Counted from the first letter of the stretch, positions 13,587-26,901 are shown. The stretch is 64,000 bases of DNA from Hyperoplus lanceolatus (GCA_026929865.2 CM049407.1:17597501-17661500), one strand, 5' to 3'. The notes: generated from the sequence alone by a model not told the origin. Translations and numbers: made by a program.

Positions 13587-13941
13587 CGTGCATGTGTTGA
13601 AGGCTTACCTGTCCACCCATGACTCAGTCTTGTATAATAGATGAGCTTGGTATCACTGTGTTATTCTAACCCCACACTAGAAAGAGGGATAGAGGGACAG
13701 AGAGAAAGGAAAAACACATGAATAATTGAGCCCAAATCAGTTTAGTGACCCTCCTTTTTCTTCGTCCTCTCAGTCTAATGAAGTCAGTGCCTGCAACTGG
13801 AATCTCCAAGAAACTCCAAAGACGCGCCCTCAGACATCTGAAGGAAGCGGAGGTCAGTGGTCCAAAGCTTTACCTTTTCATCTCTCCTACATTTTTTTTT
13901 TTAAATAAAGAGGTTGTTGGACTCAGGATCATCATGATAAC
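11551..13941. other. Intergenic spacer with (TG)n microsatellite
   Basis: Between nectin and the VSIG10L2-like gene. It contains a TG tract at about 13533-13592 and otherwise no gene or bounded repeat that I can support. The last few hundred bases should include the promoter and 5' UTR of the next gene; no clear TATA box or start site can be assigned. Confidence 0.6.
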
Positions 13942-16900
13942 ATGGTGGCCCAACTGCTAGGGCTGGCCTTTCTGTTTCTAACTACGAGTCTCGTCACCCC
14001 CACAACACATGGTAAGTCCAATACCTTCTGATTCATTAACACTTATCTCATTTGCAGTTAAAAACTTGTTTTCCATACCACGTGCTATGAATGTTTGATG
14101 AATATATTGATGAATATATTGAGACAAATAAAGAAAACATAAAAGGGCAAACAAAAATATTTATTATTGATGGTCTTTCAGTAGAATCTATTGCAATTTA
14201 AGATATAGAATAAGATGCAATTTGAAGTATAGCATAGACACCCAGACAGACATTCAATATGATATAGTTTCATAACAATAGGCCTATATCATTGGCCTTC
14301 AAAAGAAAAAAGTAAACTACCACTTACATTTGGAACTGCGATTTAAGATCTTCTTCGGTGGAACGACCATACCGTCCTACGTATCTGGCATTTCTGAACT
14401 ATGATTTCATTACATAAATTGAACCATAACAGTATATCTGCCGTATGTAAATATTTCACGTATATTTTGGCTTTATCAATTTATCAGTCTGGGTCTTATT
14501 CTAAGGAAATGTAAATAAAAACTGGATCAAAATTAAGTTTTTGCGCACACATGTTTGGATTTTTGTGTGATGTAAAGCATTACAGCATTACAACAATGTT
14601 CAATGTACTGGAAGTCAATTATTTGTATGTATTTGGCCATTTGTCATGCTAAGATATCGATTGTGAAATATTTATACTTCTATTATGACATCTATTTGAA
14701 CCATATCGCCAACAGGATTTTTAAATTAATTTAATGTTGCTGGAAAAACAATTAGACTAATCTGGTCATTTGCTCAGGATTGCCTTATAAAACTATGACA
14801 GAGTGTCTGAAACCTACAGTGTAATCAATCCTGTAACTGAATGATGGTAGGGCACGCGACACCATCATCTCCTTTTCCCTCGCACACACGCAACTGTGTG
14901 CATGTCATGTGTATCCTCTCCCTCCTCCAGCGGTAGAGGTCAATCCCAACTGGGAGGTTGTGTACCAGGACACCAGGGTGTATGGAGTGGTGGGAAAAGC
15001 GGTGATCCTGGAGTGCGGCAACACCTTACCTGACATGTACCTATGGAGCTTCACCAAGCCCGGAACTGAAGCCATAAAAGCTGTGGCGTATGATCTGGGG
15101 AAAGGACAGAGGATCCAGAAGCTGGCCGAGACCCTGGGACGGCTGACCATCATCTCAAACAGTGCAGCTGTGAGCATCGAGAAACTGCCTCTGGCTGCCC
15201 ACGGCCTGTTCACCTGCCAAGCCTTCTATGATATAGAGCGGGAGCCCAGAGTGCACTACTACTATGTGCACCTCACTGTCCGAGGTACGACTATAGTACC
15301 TGCACTCCCACACACTTACTTTTGAGCAGGGGCGTAGCCAGGAGGGCATTTACTGAGAGATATGTAGGCTATCACTTCCAACCAATGGACAGAGTCTAAG
15401 CAGATCAAGCCCTGTTGTGGCTCAGCTTGTTGCTGAATGGTTTTCTGAATGAAATAGTTCAAAATGTGGGGAATTGTTTGGACATTTAATTTCACAACAT
15501 TTCTGCATAAGCAACAGCCTGGAGACAGTTAGCCTAACTTACTTGAAAAGGGGGGAAACAGCTAAAGTGGCTCTGCCCGAAGATGAGAAAATGCAATCAG
15601 CACTTCCAAAGCTCAGTAATTGAATTGTTGAACACAAAATATATATATAAAGTTTTTATCGACAAGACTGTAATAAAACATGGCCAGCTTGACTGCAAAC
15701 CCATATAGACTGTAGCCCTATAGGTCAAAGGCAGAGTAAGATTGAATCAAAGCCTGAAATAGTCTTGAACAAACACTTTGGGTCACTTTCCATCTTGGTT
15801 TGGCCATATCGTTCATACCTTCACACAGAGCCGGCCCGAGGCATAAGCGAACTAAGCGGCCGCTTAGGGCCCCCGACTGCCTGGGGGGGCCCCCTAAAAA
15901 AAAAATAAAAAAAAAAGATTTTTTTTTTTTTTTTAGTTTGTGTGATTGATATTAACATCATAGTATGCAAATGTGAGTTATCATACAAAAAAGGAATAAA
16001 ATGTTTTGGTCTAGATAATTAATAGCCTAAAAATGTAATCAGTTCATCTGGGAGGAAATCCGAAATTATCTGATCATGTCACGTTCACATCCATGCACAG
16101 TGTGTATTGAGTTTATTTAAAAACAATTGGAAATGGGGCTGCCCTCAGTTGCCCATGCACTGTGTATAGTCTATAGCCTATTTCAGCCTTGTCTGTGGAA
16201 AAAAAGATACAGTAGCTGGACAACAGAGTTCTTCTGCTTCGTTCCTCACACTGCATTTAAATGCATTCACTATATTACAGAGAAATATGTCCCGTAAAAG
16301 AAAAAGAGCTCCAAGCCCAACCCAGAGGACCCTCCATAATATTTTATTTTATTTTAATATTTTTATGGAAAATCCATGTGTCCTTCTTCAGTAGCTTCTA
16401 ATTCGTCTGACCCAGTGTCTCCAAATTATTTGTTCACACAAAATTTCTCAGATTTATCCTCTTAATTTTCCTCTCAAATTGCACCAGATTCATGCATTTC
16501 ACTTTAAAAAGGTTAAAAAAATCTCCCGGGGGGGGGGCATACCCCCGGACCCCCCTAGGAGGTCTGAATCTTGGCTGTCTAATATTTTCGCACAGCTGCA
16601 CAGTGGAGGCACTAGCGGAAAACACTGGGTGTGTGAATGATATTTAACAAAGATCTATAGTTTCAGCAGCGCTAACATTGGAGAGGGGCCCCCTAATCAT
16701 ATTTCGCTTAGGGCCCCCTGAAGGCTTGGGCCGGCTCTGCCTTCACAGACGGGTGAAAAGGTAGGCCTATGATCTGTCGAGATATACAGGTATAGGCTTA
16801 GGTGATGTGCATTAGCTGTACAATGCTCTCCACCTGGCTGAGTGAATTCATGTTCTTCATTTGTGACTTTATCTTGGACACAGTTCCTGTCAGTAAGCCT

Positions 16901-19900
16901 TACCTTGTGTTGAGTGATGCATCTCCAGTGGAGGGGTCTACGATGTGGATGCGCTGCAGTCTGGAAAACGGGACCGGGCCAATCCAGTATGTGTGGCAAC
17001 ATGAAACCCGCAGCGGCAACATCACAACCTTTGCACAGGGCAACACCAGTGTTGTCAACGTGACCGACATAAACCGAAACCACACCGGCTGGTTCCGCTG
17101 TCAGGCCAGCAATGCCGTCAACAGCGAGAGCTCCAGCCGCTTATGGCTGGATATCATCTGTGAGTAGGACTAAGGCCTTTTAGAGAAGGAAATTCATTTT
17201 CTTAACTTGAAATATTTTCTTGGGCAAGGCAAAACTTTTTTAAGACACTGCAAGTATTCATTACTAAAACTATATAGACAATAGCCTAAGTTATTTAAAG
17301 TTGAAAATATAGGCCCTCAAATTAAATATGTTAAATAATTGTTTATGCTTTTGCTTTTCTTTCTAACACCGTGTACTTGTGCAGGTCTGACTGCTTTTAG
17401 CCCCGATTGAGGACACAGAGTGGAAATCCAGACTTGCCACTAGGTCAGGGGTGGCCAACCAGTCAGAGACAAAGAGCCACATTTTTTACTGTGTTACTGC
17501 AAAGAGCCACATCGTACACACGGGTACACACAGTGGCGATTCCAGGAAATTTTGACTGGGGGTGGCCAAGGTGGGCCACAGAGTTAGAGTGGGGTGGCCA
17601 TCGCACCCCTGAATGAATAGCATGTGATATGCTGTACAACCAATTCAAAGATGATTTATAATCCCAAATGCCCAAATCATGTTAGTATCCATTGTAATGT
17701 TTGTCAGAAAACTAAACCCCTGAAGGGGGGTCTGGGGGCATCCCCCCCAGAAGATTTTTTTGTGTTTTTAACATGTAATCTAAGCATTCTGGTGCATTCT
17801 GGCGAATATAATAAAGGAAAAAGTCAATATTTATTTCAGCTCAGATGAATAGTAAAATTAGCAAGACAACATAAGTTGCTAGCAGCCAGATGCCTAACAA
17901 CTGCACAGAGGGACGGATGACCACTAGCTTTTGACCAAATATCTTGCTAAAAAAAATAAACCTTTATTTATGAAAGTCTGCCCTTGCTAAGAACATGTTA
18001 CACTCGCTAACTACAAACTTTAATTTTTTTATTCAGATTTCAAAAATCTGCTGGGACACGTGCCTATACACATGCATGGGTGGCACGCATGTCACAAGCA
18101 CACTTATGCTGTTTTCAAGACCTTTGCTGACCAGAGACCAGTTCTAGTGGCCACAGTCCTACCATTAATATAGTAATAGAAAATTGCAAACTGATCTCAT
18201 ATCAGTGGATTGGAGTGTTTGTGTGATGAACTTGGCAACTACCTATCAAAAAAAGTTAAGAAAGAAAAAAAAATACATATCATCTCTGAACTAGGCTACA
18301 TATCAGGAAAAAAATGTAATTAAAAAAATAAAATGAAAATAAAAAATAACATTTGAACTGGGGGGGGGGCACTGGGGTGGCCAGTAAGATTTCAGGGGGG
18401 GGGGGGGGGGTTATTTTCGCGGGGAGCTTGCACATGCATGCACAAGCATTATTTATTAAAAAAAAAAAGAAAAAAAAAAGAAGGGGGCCCCACACTAGGA
18501 CTTGAAACGGGCCCCCAGATCGTTAAGGCCGCCCCTGTGATAATGACAGGACTGGACTAAAGACACAGGGCAGTCATTTTCAACAATGAACATTGTGTGC
18601 ACTGCCTCACACACAAACTCTCAGTTCAACCAAGTCCACAAACAAAAATATAACAATTTAAAATAGCGTTTTTCTCTTACTATGCATGTTGCTTTGTGGG
18701 ACTTACTTGTAGCATGGAGAGAGCTGAAGTGGCGCTGCAGATTTGAAGCCTTGAAATGCGCAAATGACACCTGGCATATAAGGCAGAATGGCTTGGCATA
18801 ACGTTCAACAAAAAATATGAACTCTCCCACTCTGTTTCGGAGCGAACTTGACACAAATAGTTTACTCACGGAAAACCTCCCTCCAAGCTGAGCGGGCAGT
18901 TTAATGTTGCGTCCGCACCAAACGTTTGCGAACGTTATGTTGCGTCCTCAATTAAACATTTGCGAACAGGCATACACATACACATTGATAAAATAAAAAA
19001 TGAAATAATAGACACCATGTAAAATGAACGTTAGAGCCGCATGAAACGTTTGCGAACATGCACACACATAGGCCCACACAAAAAAAAAGTATATAAAAAA
19101 AAAAAAAAATTATAATCACATAATTTGATATGAACTGAAGAGCCGCACGAAGCTGGGCAGAGAGCCGCATGCGGCTCGCGAGCCGCGGGTTGGCCACCCC
19201 TGCACTAGGTGCTGGCAAATTAAATTTGCTGCGCCTGTTGTATGTCAAGAAATCCTGAGCTACCAATCAAATCGTTCTTTCTGATATGGGCGGGCCAGAG
19301 CCCTATAGGGCACTGGGGTTCTAGATATGGGTCTGGATTTCCAGGCTAGACACAGAGGGCATGTCACCTGTAAAAGATAGCAGGCTTTGGAGAGTTAACA
19401 TAAGCCTGTAACCATAGGCCTACAGTTAAAATGATATCTATGGTGCATATTTTGTAGGCTGATTACAGACAGTATTCAGTCCCAGATTTTTAATCGAATA
19501 TGTTTAATCCAACAAAAGACAAAATAAAGATTTGTAATGAATAGCTACTGAAAATGTGGCTTCAATTTTCTATATTATTGAGTAGTCAGAACTAAATGAG
19601 CATCAAACAGAGTAGCTTTTATTCATTAAAAGTTAATGCTCAAATACTTAATGTTGAATGTAGCCTGAGGACTGTGCATATGTTACTTGGTAATTTTTTA
19701 TTGACAATGATCAAACAGCTAATCAACTTTCTTCATCTTGTAATTCAAATGTTTTCATTCATAATGGTTCTGATGGAATTCTGCTACTTATTCTGTTTGG
19801 AAGCACAATGCATACAGTAAATAGATGAAGATACTACAAGACAAAATACATAATAGAGAGAAATGTGTGTAAAAATGTAGCGGACAAACATGAGGTCGCT

Positions 19901-22900
19901 CAGGTGTAGTGTTTTGATGTATTTTCTCCTCAGATGGCCCTGACCTTCCTCAAATAGACGTGACTCCGTACAGTATAACAGAGCGGGGATATTCAGCGCT
20001 GGAGAGAGAGACGGTTTCTTTACTGTGTCAAGCCCAGTCCAATCCGGTCAGTCAGTACGTCTGGTTCTACAACAACTCCCAGGTCTACACTGGGCCGCAG
20101 TTCACCATCACCAAGATACTCCGCATGCACACTGGGGAATATGCCTGTTTGGCACAGAACACCTACCTCAACACCCGCTCCAGAAAAACCATCAGCCTGA
20201 CGGTCTACTGTGAGTTTGACCTTGGACCGTGCCATCGGTCCCCCGTTCCCCCCCACTCCTCTGTCAACCTGTGTTCTCGGTCCTAACCTGTGTTCCTCTG
20301 TCTTGCTGCTGCATGTGTAAAACACTGAGATGTAATTAAATCGTTCAGATTTGATACTAAAGCACAAGCCTCGGAGAACCCTAATCCAGGATCTTACTGA
20401 TCACCTTTGATGTTTCATCTTTGTAAAAAAGTAATCTCCTAACTAAATACTTTCCTTTTTTCAGTGTTACGCAAAAATCCTCCTTCGCTTCACCTGTTTT
20501 AAAAATGTCTCCTCCATTCAGTACATCACCTCTCATGTTCCAAACTCCTCATACTCACAAAGCCTTCAAAATGACCCAAAAGCATGTAAATGCACATGCA
20601 CCCAAACACTCAAACACCTTCACACATATACACCGCAGAGTGTGGGAGTGCTGCAGACCTATTCTCCTGTTCGGGCCGTCTGGGAAGTTGATGGGACTCT
20701 CTGGCAGGTACCTCGCTGTGTTCTCACAGCCATGACAAGTGTTGGTTGGCTAGAGGGCCGGTGCTTGTCATTCTCCTTCCCTGTTTGCTTTTGCTGAGTT
20801 AATGCATTCCTGCTAGTCACTCAGACCATGTGTCTGATTTGAAACAATACATCACCATAGAGAGTTACAGCGTGCTCCCTTTTTTTAATACACTTCTTTC
20901 GCATGACATAAGACAAGCTTTGTAATGACTTTGCCTTTTGTGACCTGACTTCATCAGCTTCACCTCCTCAAAACTGTCATGGACTTTTACTAAAGGTCCC
21001 TGTTCTTCCCTACGTGTAGTTATTACAAACAAATCAGTACTTGCCAGGTCGCTAAGGTTGTTATCTTTAAATCCGTTATTATTATAAATTAGTTATGCGT
21101 AGTTTTCAATGTAGAAAGTTTTTTTTGTCTGTGAGAGCCTGAAATTCCTCTCAAATCAAAGATGCCGCTGTCAATACAGACCTGAAGTTTTAACTCTAAA
21201 CATGGACAGCGCCATCTTTAAATTTTAGAGAAATTTAAGGCTCCAAAGAAAATCGATATTGAAAACTACAAAATTTTAGATAAAAGGAAAACCCCTGGTT
21301 TACAGGTAATAACCATGACGACCCGGCAAGTACTGTTTATTTGGGATTACAATTATCTATTGGGGAAAAGCAGGGGGCTTTGGTAAAAGCCCACAACAGA
21401 TTTGCAGAGATGTGGCTCTGAGACTCAGCAAAGTCTCTGATTAGGCTATTTGTGACCCCGCTCATAAAGCACATTCCTTCCTCTGTAATTTTGTTGGGAA
21501 GGATTCATACCCAGACATCCTGAATGCTGTAGGCCTACAGGTTATTTCCCTTACCCCTATGAACCCATCTTAAGCCCACTTTGCACGTCACTTCCTCGTT
21601 ACTCTGTGTCTTATCCCCACAGACCCCCCTGACGGCTCCCCTTCCTGTTCTGTGGAGCCGGCGCTGAATCACACCTCTATGAGACTGCTGTGCTCCTGGC
21701 CCGGTGGCTTCCCCTCCCCCTCCCTCCACTGGACCAAAGACCTGACACCAGTGGGGCAAGACGCGGCTGACACAGAGCAGCAGACAAATCTGCTAACCAA
21801 CACTGCCATCTTGCTTACATCTGCAGGCCTGGTTTCCAACAACAGCTTGTTCACATGCATGGGATCCCACTTGGCACTCAGACAAACAAAGGAGTGCCTC
21901 ACACGCACATGTAAGAAGCAGAACTAGAAATGCCCCCCGTCCGAACGGTGAATGCATAGTCGTGATAGGCAAATCCAAGATCCTAAAAAGCCCCAATATG
22001 GTACAAGTTCACTGAGACCTTATATATTGTGAGGTCTCAGTGATCTTGTTCTATATTGACTTCTGACCTCAAAAATGTGTTCAGTTCAGCTTTGAGTCAG
22101 TCGACTTACAACACATGATATTACAGGGACTTTGACCTCCAAAATGTCATCAGTTTATCATCTAATCAAAGTATAAGTTTAAGCCAAATGCGACAAAAAT
22201 CCCTCAATTCCTTTTTTGAGATATTGTGCTCATGAGGTATGAGGTTGCAGTGACCTTGACCTCCAAAATGGAATTATTCCATCCTTGAATGAGAGTGGAC
22301 ATTAGGCAAAGTTTGAAAAAAAAATCCCTCAAAGCGTTCATGATATGGCGCGTAGGCATAAGAAGCTAACAAACTTCTGACTTCTGACACCCCCTCTCCT
22401 CCACCAGACATCCCCCCTGCAGAGCCAGTTTGTTTTGCCTATGTGACTGTGAACAAACAGTATCTGATGCTGTCCTGCTCCTGGGATGGAGGAGCCCCTA
22501 AAGCCTTGGTGTGGTGGGAGGGCCCGGGTGGCCATGGCCGAGGAGGGGAAGAAAACTCCAACATCCTGATCCTCCGCTACGGCACAGCCCGCAACGGGTT
22601 ACCCTACACCTGCCACGCTAAGCATCCACTTCTGGCACAATCCAGGACCTGCAGGCTAACACTGGGTCAGAGCACATTTTATAGCCACACGTTACAGCAA
22701 ACAGCAGGTATGATGAGTTACGTTATTAATTCATACATTGTCACCTGCAGAGGCCCCTGTATTGCTGACACAGCGCAGAGTTGTGTCTGTATACGAGGGG
22801 AGTGATGTCCAGCTCACCTGCAACCTGAGAGCCAACTACCTTCCCGCCAGTGAAATCACCTGGTTTAACAATCAGGGTGCGGGCGTCGGAGACGGCTCGA

Positions 22901-25447
22901 AGTACAGGCTGCTGCGAACATCTGCATGGGCAAATCTGACTGTGAGAGACACGCACGAGAATCAAGACAGCGGCGAATACAGGTGTTCCACTTCCAACGC
23001 AGTGGGAGGAAGTGAACTGAATGTCACTCTAGTGGTCAAGAGTAAGAAATCGTTTTGTTTTTGTCTTTTGAACTTTATCTGTCATGAACACTTCAACCTG
23101 GGAAAACAGCGAACATGAGAGTCAATCAATCAATAGTATATCAATATTCAAATTTAACTCTCAACAACAAATTGAACTAGATATTTTCCCAATAGGGGTA
23201 TGAGTCTACTACAGCCATGTAAGCGAATGCTAACATCAGCACATCACATTGTGGCTTGTCATAATCAGAATATGCTGATGTTTAGAAAGTATAATGTGTA
23301 CCATGCTCACCATATCAAGTGTGTGTGTTAACGAGCTGAAACCAGCCGTCAAACCAACCGGCTGACTGAAGTGCATCTTTCCCTTTTGATTGTGATTGGT
23401 CTCTTTGTCAGGGCACCCCATGCCACCCAATGCGACCCTGGTCAGTGTGATGTACAACAGCCGACAACGTAATGAGGTGGAGCTGGAGTGGCTGCTAGAG
23501 ACAGAAGAAGAACAGGGCTGGACAGGTTTCATCCTGGAGCACAGATGGGTGTCAGAGAGACCAGGAAGGAGAGACGGCAGCAGGCCCGATCCAAAGGAGG
23601 AGACGGAGGAGAGGATTGGTCCACCGGTCTGGTACCCCAACATCATACAGGACCCAGAAGTCAGGAGTCACACTGTCGTGAGGCTGACACCGACTGTTAC
23701 CTACCTGTTCCGCATCACACCTGTCAACCACCGCACCATCGGACACGCTTCTTCAGCAAAGACTCCAGGTATAGTAAGTGATCAGAGTGGGAAAAGTGTG
23801 GTCATATTTTATGTATATAAAGCAAAGACTGGCTTGAGTGAGTGATGTCTTAACAAACACGATTTAAAAAAAAATGGGTAAAGGCAGGTCAAATGAAAAA
23901 TGTGAAATATTAGAAGATGACAGGTTCTTATTCAAACACGATACCCATGTCTTGCTGTGATTACTGCTTTGATGACTTTGATGACTGTCTAACATTTTGT
24001 TATTCTTTTTTTTGGTTATCCACTTAGGTGAAAGAGACATACACAGACTAAAACACAGGCAAACAATTACATACACTTCATTGCTTCACACCTTCCAATC
24101 ACTTCCTCTTTACCTCCTTCTTTACCCTTTCTTCGCCTTGACTCTAACTAGCCCTGTGTGCTTCTTATAACGTTTTTTTGAGTGATTTGTACAATGAAGG
24201 ATACAGTAGGATAAGTAATTGTCTAGGGTACAGGAAGGACTGTAAGTGTTAAGGTAGGAAAAGGCAAGTGGTTCTCAACCTCTGAAATGTCAACGCATCA
24301 GTTAACCATCACCTAAAGCCTACTAAGTTCAACATGGTTACCTTTAAAGGAAGCCTGTTACTTTTAAGCGGCCACAGTGACCAGAACACACAGAGTGTAG
24401 CAGAACCACAAGTGTTCGTATTAAGAAGATTGTGTAACCTTCTTCAAACGTTGCACTGTCTTTCTTGAACTTATCTTGTCAACCAAACTTGACAACACTT
24501 CCTCATAATTCTTGTATTTGGGCTTTCACAGTGAAGCTAACATGCCCAAACAATCATGCCTTTGGTTAATTTCAGAGTACAAGAATAACACTGATTTGGG
24601 TTGAGAACCACTAATGGGAGGAGAAACATGATGAAAAAACAATGCGAGACACTTATCAAATGCAGCAACTGTCTGTTTTGTCAGAGGTGCACTGTTTTGC
24701 AATGTGTAACTGTGATGTGTTGCAGCGGAACCACGCAACAATATGTACCCCGCAGTGATTGGATCGGCTATAGGCGGGATGCTCTTTGCGGCCATCTTAA
24801 CGGTGCTGCTGCTCGTGTTCATTATCCGCAACCGCAACAACAATCCTCGTGAGTCCCACTCGCAAGCACTAACATCCTGATGACTTGAATGTTAAAGCCC
24901 CTTTCCTTTTATGTTGCATTTATGTTCTGCCTATTTTCCCTCAGGACTACATGATATGCTGTTTGGTTCGTGAGTATCTTTATTACTGTCTGTCTACATA
25001 TAATTTACAGTTTGTAATGTTGACAGCCAATTCTGTGTACAGATGTGCCATTAAACCTGTCCGTCTTCTGGTGTGTCCAGGCAGCACAGCCAGTCAAGGG
25101 AAAACATTAACTTCCCAGAGGATGAAGTGGAAGGCAGATCAGTGGGGGGAACAGAGCAGATTGGTGGATTATCCAGTCCAGGCAAGATGACACATATTCA
25201 TGCAAAACTAAAGATCAACTAAATATGTCATTCTCACTTTCATTTGGGCATCAATATTTGAAATCTTTAACCTTGCCACTGATCTTTTCCAGGTCCATCT
25301 GTGGCTTTACCGCGAGCATCTTCACCCCTCACCATTTCACCCCTGAGTGCCACCCCAGCAAGCCCAGCAAGCCCAGCCAGCCCAGCTACCCCACCCCTAG
25401 AAGAGCCTGTCAGTGTCACCATCACAGTCAAGGCTACAGGCTCATAG
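13942..25447 (+). CDS. vsig10l2: Ig/FN3 transmembrane protein, VSIG10L2-like
   Basis: Single-pass surface protein of the V-set/Ig adhesion class; ligand unknown. Twelve exons sum to 857 codons: 13942-14011, 14931-15284, 16884-17159, 19934-20209, 21623-21910, 22408-22665, 22751-23041, 23412-23768, 24726-24848, 24945-24969, 25081-25181 and 25293-25447. Exon 1 is a signal peptide (MVAQLLGLAFLFLTTSLV). Exons 2-7 each encode one whole Ig domain with Cys...Trp...Cys (for example CSLENG..YVWQHE..GWFRCQAS), all joined in phase 1. Exon 8 encodes an FN3-like domain, and exon 9 the membrane helix (VIGSAIGGMLFAAILTVLLL). The tail carries a Pro-Ala-Ser repeat (ATPASPASPASPATPP). Intron 11 uses a GC donor (25182); without splicing the frame ends at TAA after 16 more codons. 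Introns carry hAT elements. The family name rests on domain order and synteny with chek1. Confidence 0.82.
15826..16739. mobile_element. Non-autonomous hAT transposon with 8 bp duplication
   Basis: The ends are CAGAGCCGGCCC and its inverse GGGCCGGCTCTG, extended inward by GGGGCCCCCTAA-like motifs. CCTTCACA is perfectly duplicated at 15818-15825 and 16740-16747. The 914 bp element lies in the intron between VSIG10L2-like exons 2 and 3. I see no transposase, only A/T runs and G-rich segments. The 8 bp duplication and CAG...CTG ends are typical of hAT. Confidence 0.88.
17421..19349. mobile_element. hAT-like MITE split by a later hAT insertion
   Basis: The outer sequence has inverted ends (TGGAAATCCAGAC at 17421; GTCTGGATTTCCAGGCTAG ending 19349) and is flanked by a perfect ACACAGAG duplication (17413-17420 and 19350-19357). 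The left end lacks the six bases CTAGCC that the right end implies. Its ends match the MITE at 3048-3422. All but about 170 bp of this interval is the younger hAT element at 17446-19202. Located in intron 3 of the VSIG10L2-like gene. Confidence 0.75.
17446..19202. mobile_element. hAT transposon remnant nested in an older MITE
   Basis: The terminal repeats CAGGGGTGGCCAACC and GGTTGGCCACCCCTG are exact inverses, and CACTAGGT is perfectly duplicated at 17438-17445 and 19203-19210. Sub-terminal GAGCCGCA/GAGCCACA motifs repeat near both ends. A short reverse-strand open frame at 18621-18869 has a C-x2-C...H-x-H arrangement (residues CLICQVSFAHFKASNLQRHF) reminiscent of the BED zinc finger at the start of hAT transposases, so a scrap of coding sequence may remain. 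The 1757 bp element has no intact transposase. A further insertion may lie at about 17531-18537. Confidence 0.85.
22015..22360. repeat. Degenerate tandem repeat with GACCTTGACCTCCAAAATG motif
   Basis: Two or more imperfect units share GACCT(C/T)CAAAATG, AAAAATCCCTCAA and a TGATATGGCGCG/GAGATATTGTGC-like phrase. Lies between exons 5 and 6 of the VSIG10L2-like gene. An inverted CACTGAGACCT...AGGTCTCAGTG hairpin sits at its left edge (22011-22041). Non-coding. Confidence 0.55.
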
Positions 25448-25769
25448 TCATTTATCAGTCATTCAGTTTTAAATTGACCTGGAAGTGTTTTTTTGTAGAC
25501 GACATAACCATAACAGCATTTGTTGCATGTGACTTAAATCTCAACAACAGTTACAAACTCCCCTCATATATCCTTTGCTACAAAACTTTGTAATAGAGCA
25601 TTTTGAATCATAGACGGATATCTTACTCCTGAGGGGTGTATCCAAAAGCAAGGTCAGCATAACCTATTTTTTTCTTTTTTGTTAGCTGGCTCCCCAAAAA
25701 CCTAAAACTCAGATTATAAATAATTGGTATGACGATTGGTGATTATCAATGCGATTTGTCAATCCATTT

Positions 25770-25955
25770 TTTTTTTTTTTTAAGATATTTTTTTGGCATT
25801 TCTATGCTTTATTGATAGTGTAGAGACAGAGTTGAAATGGGGCAGAGAGGGGAGTGACATGCAGAGAACGACCGCGGGCTGGAATCGAACCCGGGTCCGC
25901 TGTTGGCCGAGGCCCATGGAGGGGACGCCCTACCAACTGAGCTAAGGGCGCCCCA
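25770..25955 (-). mobile_element. tRNA-derived SINE, reverse orientation
   Basis: Read on the minus strand, it begins with a tRNA-like head (A box TTAGCTCAGTTGGTAGGGCG, B box GGGTTCGATTCC). It continues into a tail TTCTCTGCATGTCACTC...CAATAAAGCATAGAAATGCC and ends in an A-rich run. The tail matches the SINE at 9485-9655. The head cannot be an active tRNA because the 3' acceptor half is replaced by the SINE body. Situated between the VSIG10L2-like and chek1 3' ends. Confidence 0.88.
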
Positions 25956-26538
25956 ACCCAGGTTTCTTACCAAAGGAGAAAGAGGACGTTTGACGAATAC
26001 ATTTGATGCACTAAACAAATGTATTGCATGCCGCCTACTACTTAACCTAAGAGGAACAGGTTGTCATAATGGACAGCTTTAAACACCCTAAGAATACATC
26101 TAAGCAGAATATAAGAATTTAATGAGATACAAAATTGTAATAGTAATCTACTCATTCCTTAACGTTGAGGCAGAGACACACATTCACATTCGGCCCCCGT
26201 TTATGTGAACGCACTCATAGCTGGAATTAGAAATACTTGGTTGACTTAACTAGTTGATAACCACCCCTTATACAGCAAATAAAGCCAGCAAACAGAAAGT
26301 ATATCCTTGATATGTGGAAATTGCTTCATAGTACAAGCCCCAGCAAGTATCTGTTGATTTCTGTTAAATAATATGCACGTGTATTTCAAAGCAAACTGGA
26401 GTGTTTTTTTATTTAAGGAAAACCTTTTGTTTCATGTGGCTCCCTACAGGGTAGAATGGATACTGACAAAATCTACGTCATCTTCAATATGTGCATCTAT
26501 CGCAGAAAATGTAGAATACAATGTTGGTCTTTTAATAA

Positions 26539-26544
26539 TTTATT
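26539..26544 (-). other. Possible chek1 poly(A) signal
   Basis: AATAAA on the minus strand, about 360 bp beyond the chek1 stop codon. It would give a 3' UTR of roughly 380-400 bases. Confidence 0.45.
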
Positions 26545-26901
26545 CAAAACATTAGACGGTCAAACATAATCATAACAAAAGGCAGGAGACGGACATGGAC
26601 ACAAACACACACATGCTTCTATCCCTTTGTTCCTAATGTGCTTTTAACATTCCTCACAATCCATCACTAAACTTAAACCTAATAACAAACCCCCTTAAAA
26701 AAGCGAGGACTTGACCCATGTTTTCCAAAATGTTCTCGCTTCCGGACATTTGACACATGATGGGTTCTCACAAGGATGGAAGGATACAAACACACATGAA
26801 GAGAACAGCAGGATGCATTTAAAATATCAATAGAACAGCTAAATATATACAGGTGCTCTCTAAAATGTCCATAGCAGTGTGCATTTGTTTGTAGAGGCTG
26901 A

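Noticed and set aside
17531..18537. Possible third-level insertion inside the hAT at 17446-19202, with CAGTGGCG and CGCCCCTG ends
   Set aside because: The end motifs are suggestive, but the flanking 8-mers (GGTACACA and TGATAATG) do not match, so I cannot support it as a separate element.
23864..24720. Possible extra exon between the FN3 and membrane exons of the VSIG10L2-like gene
   Set aside because: No open segment with consensus splice sites in phase 1; the direct junction of 23768 to 24726 restores the frame.
25880..25955. Possible tRNA gene on the minus strand (good A and B boxes)
   Set aside because: The 3' acceptor half is replaced by a SINE tail shared with the element at 9485-9655; it is a tRNA-derived SINE head.
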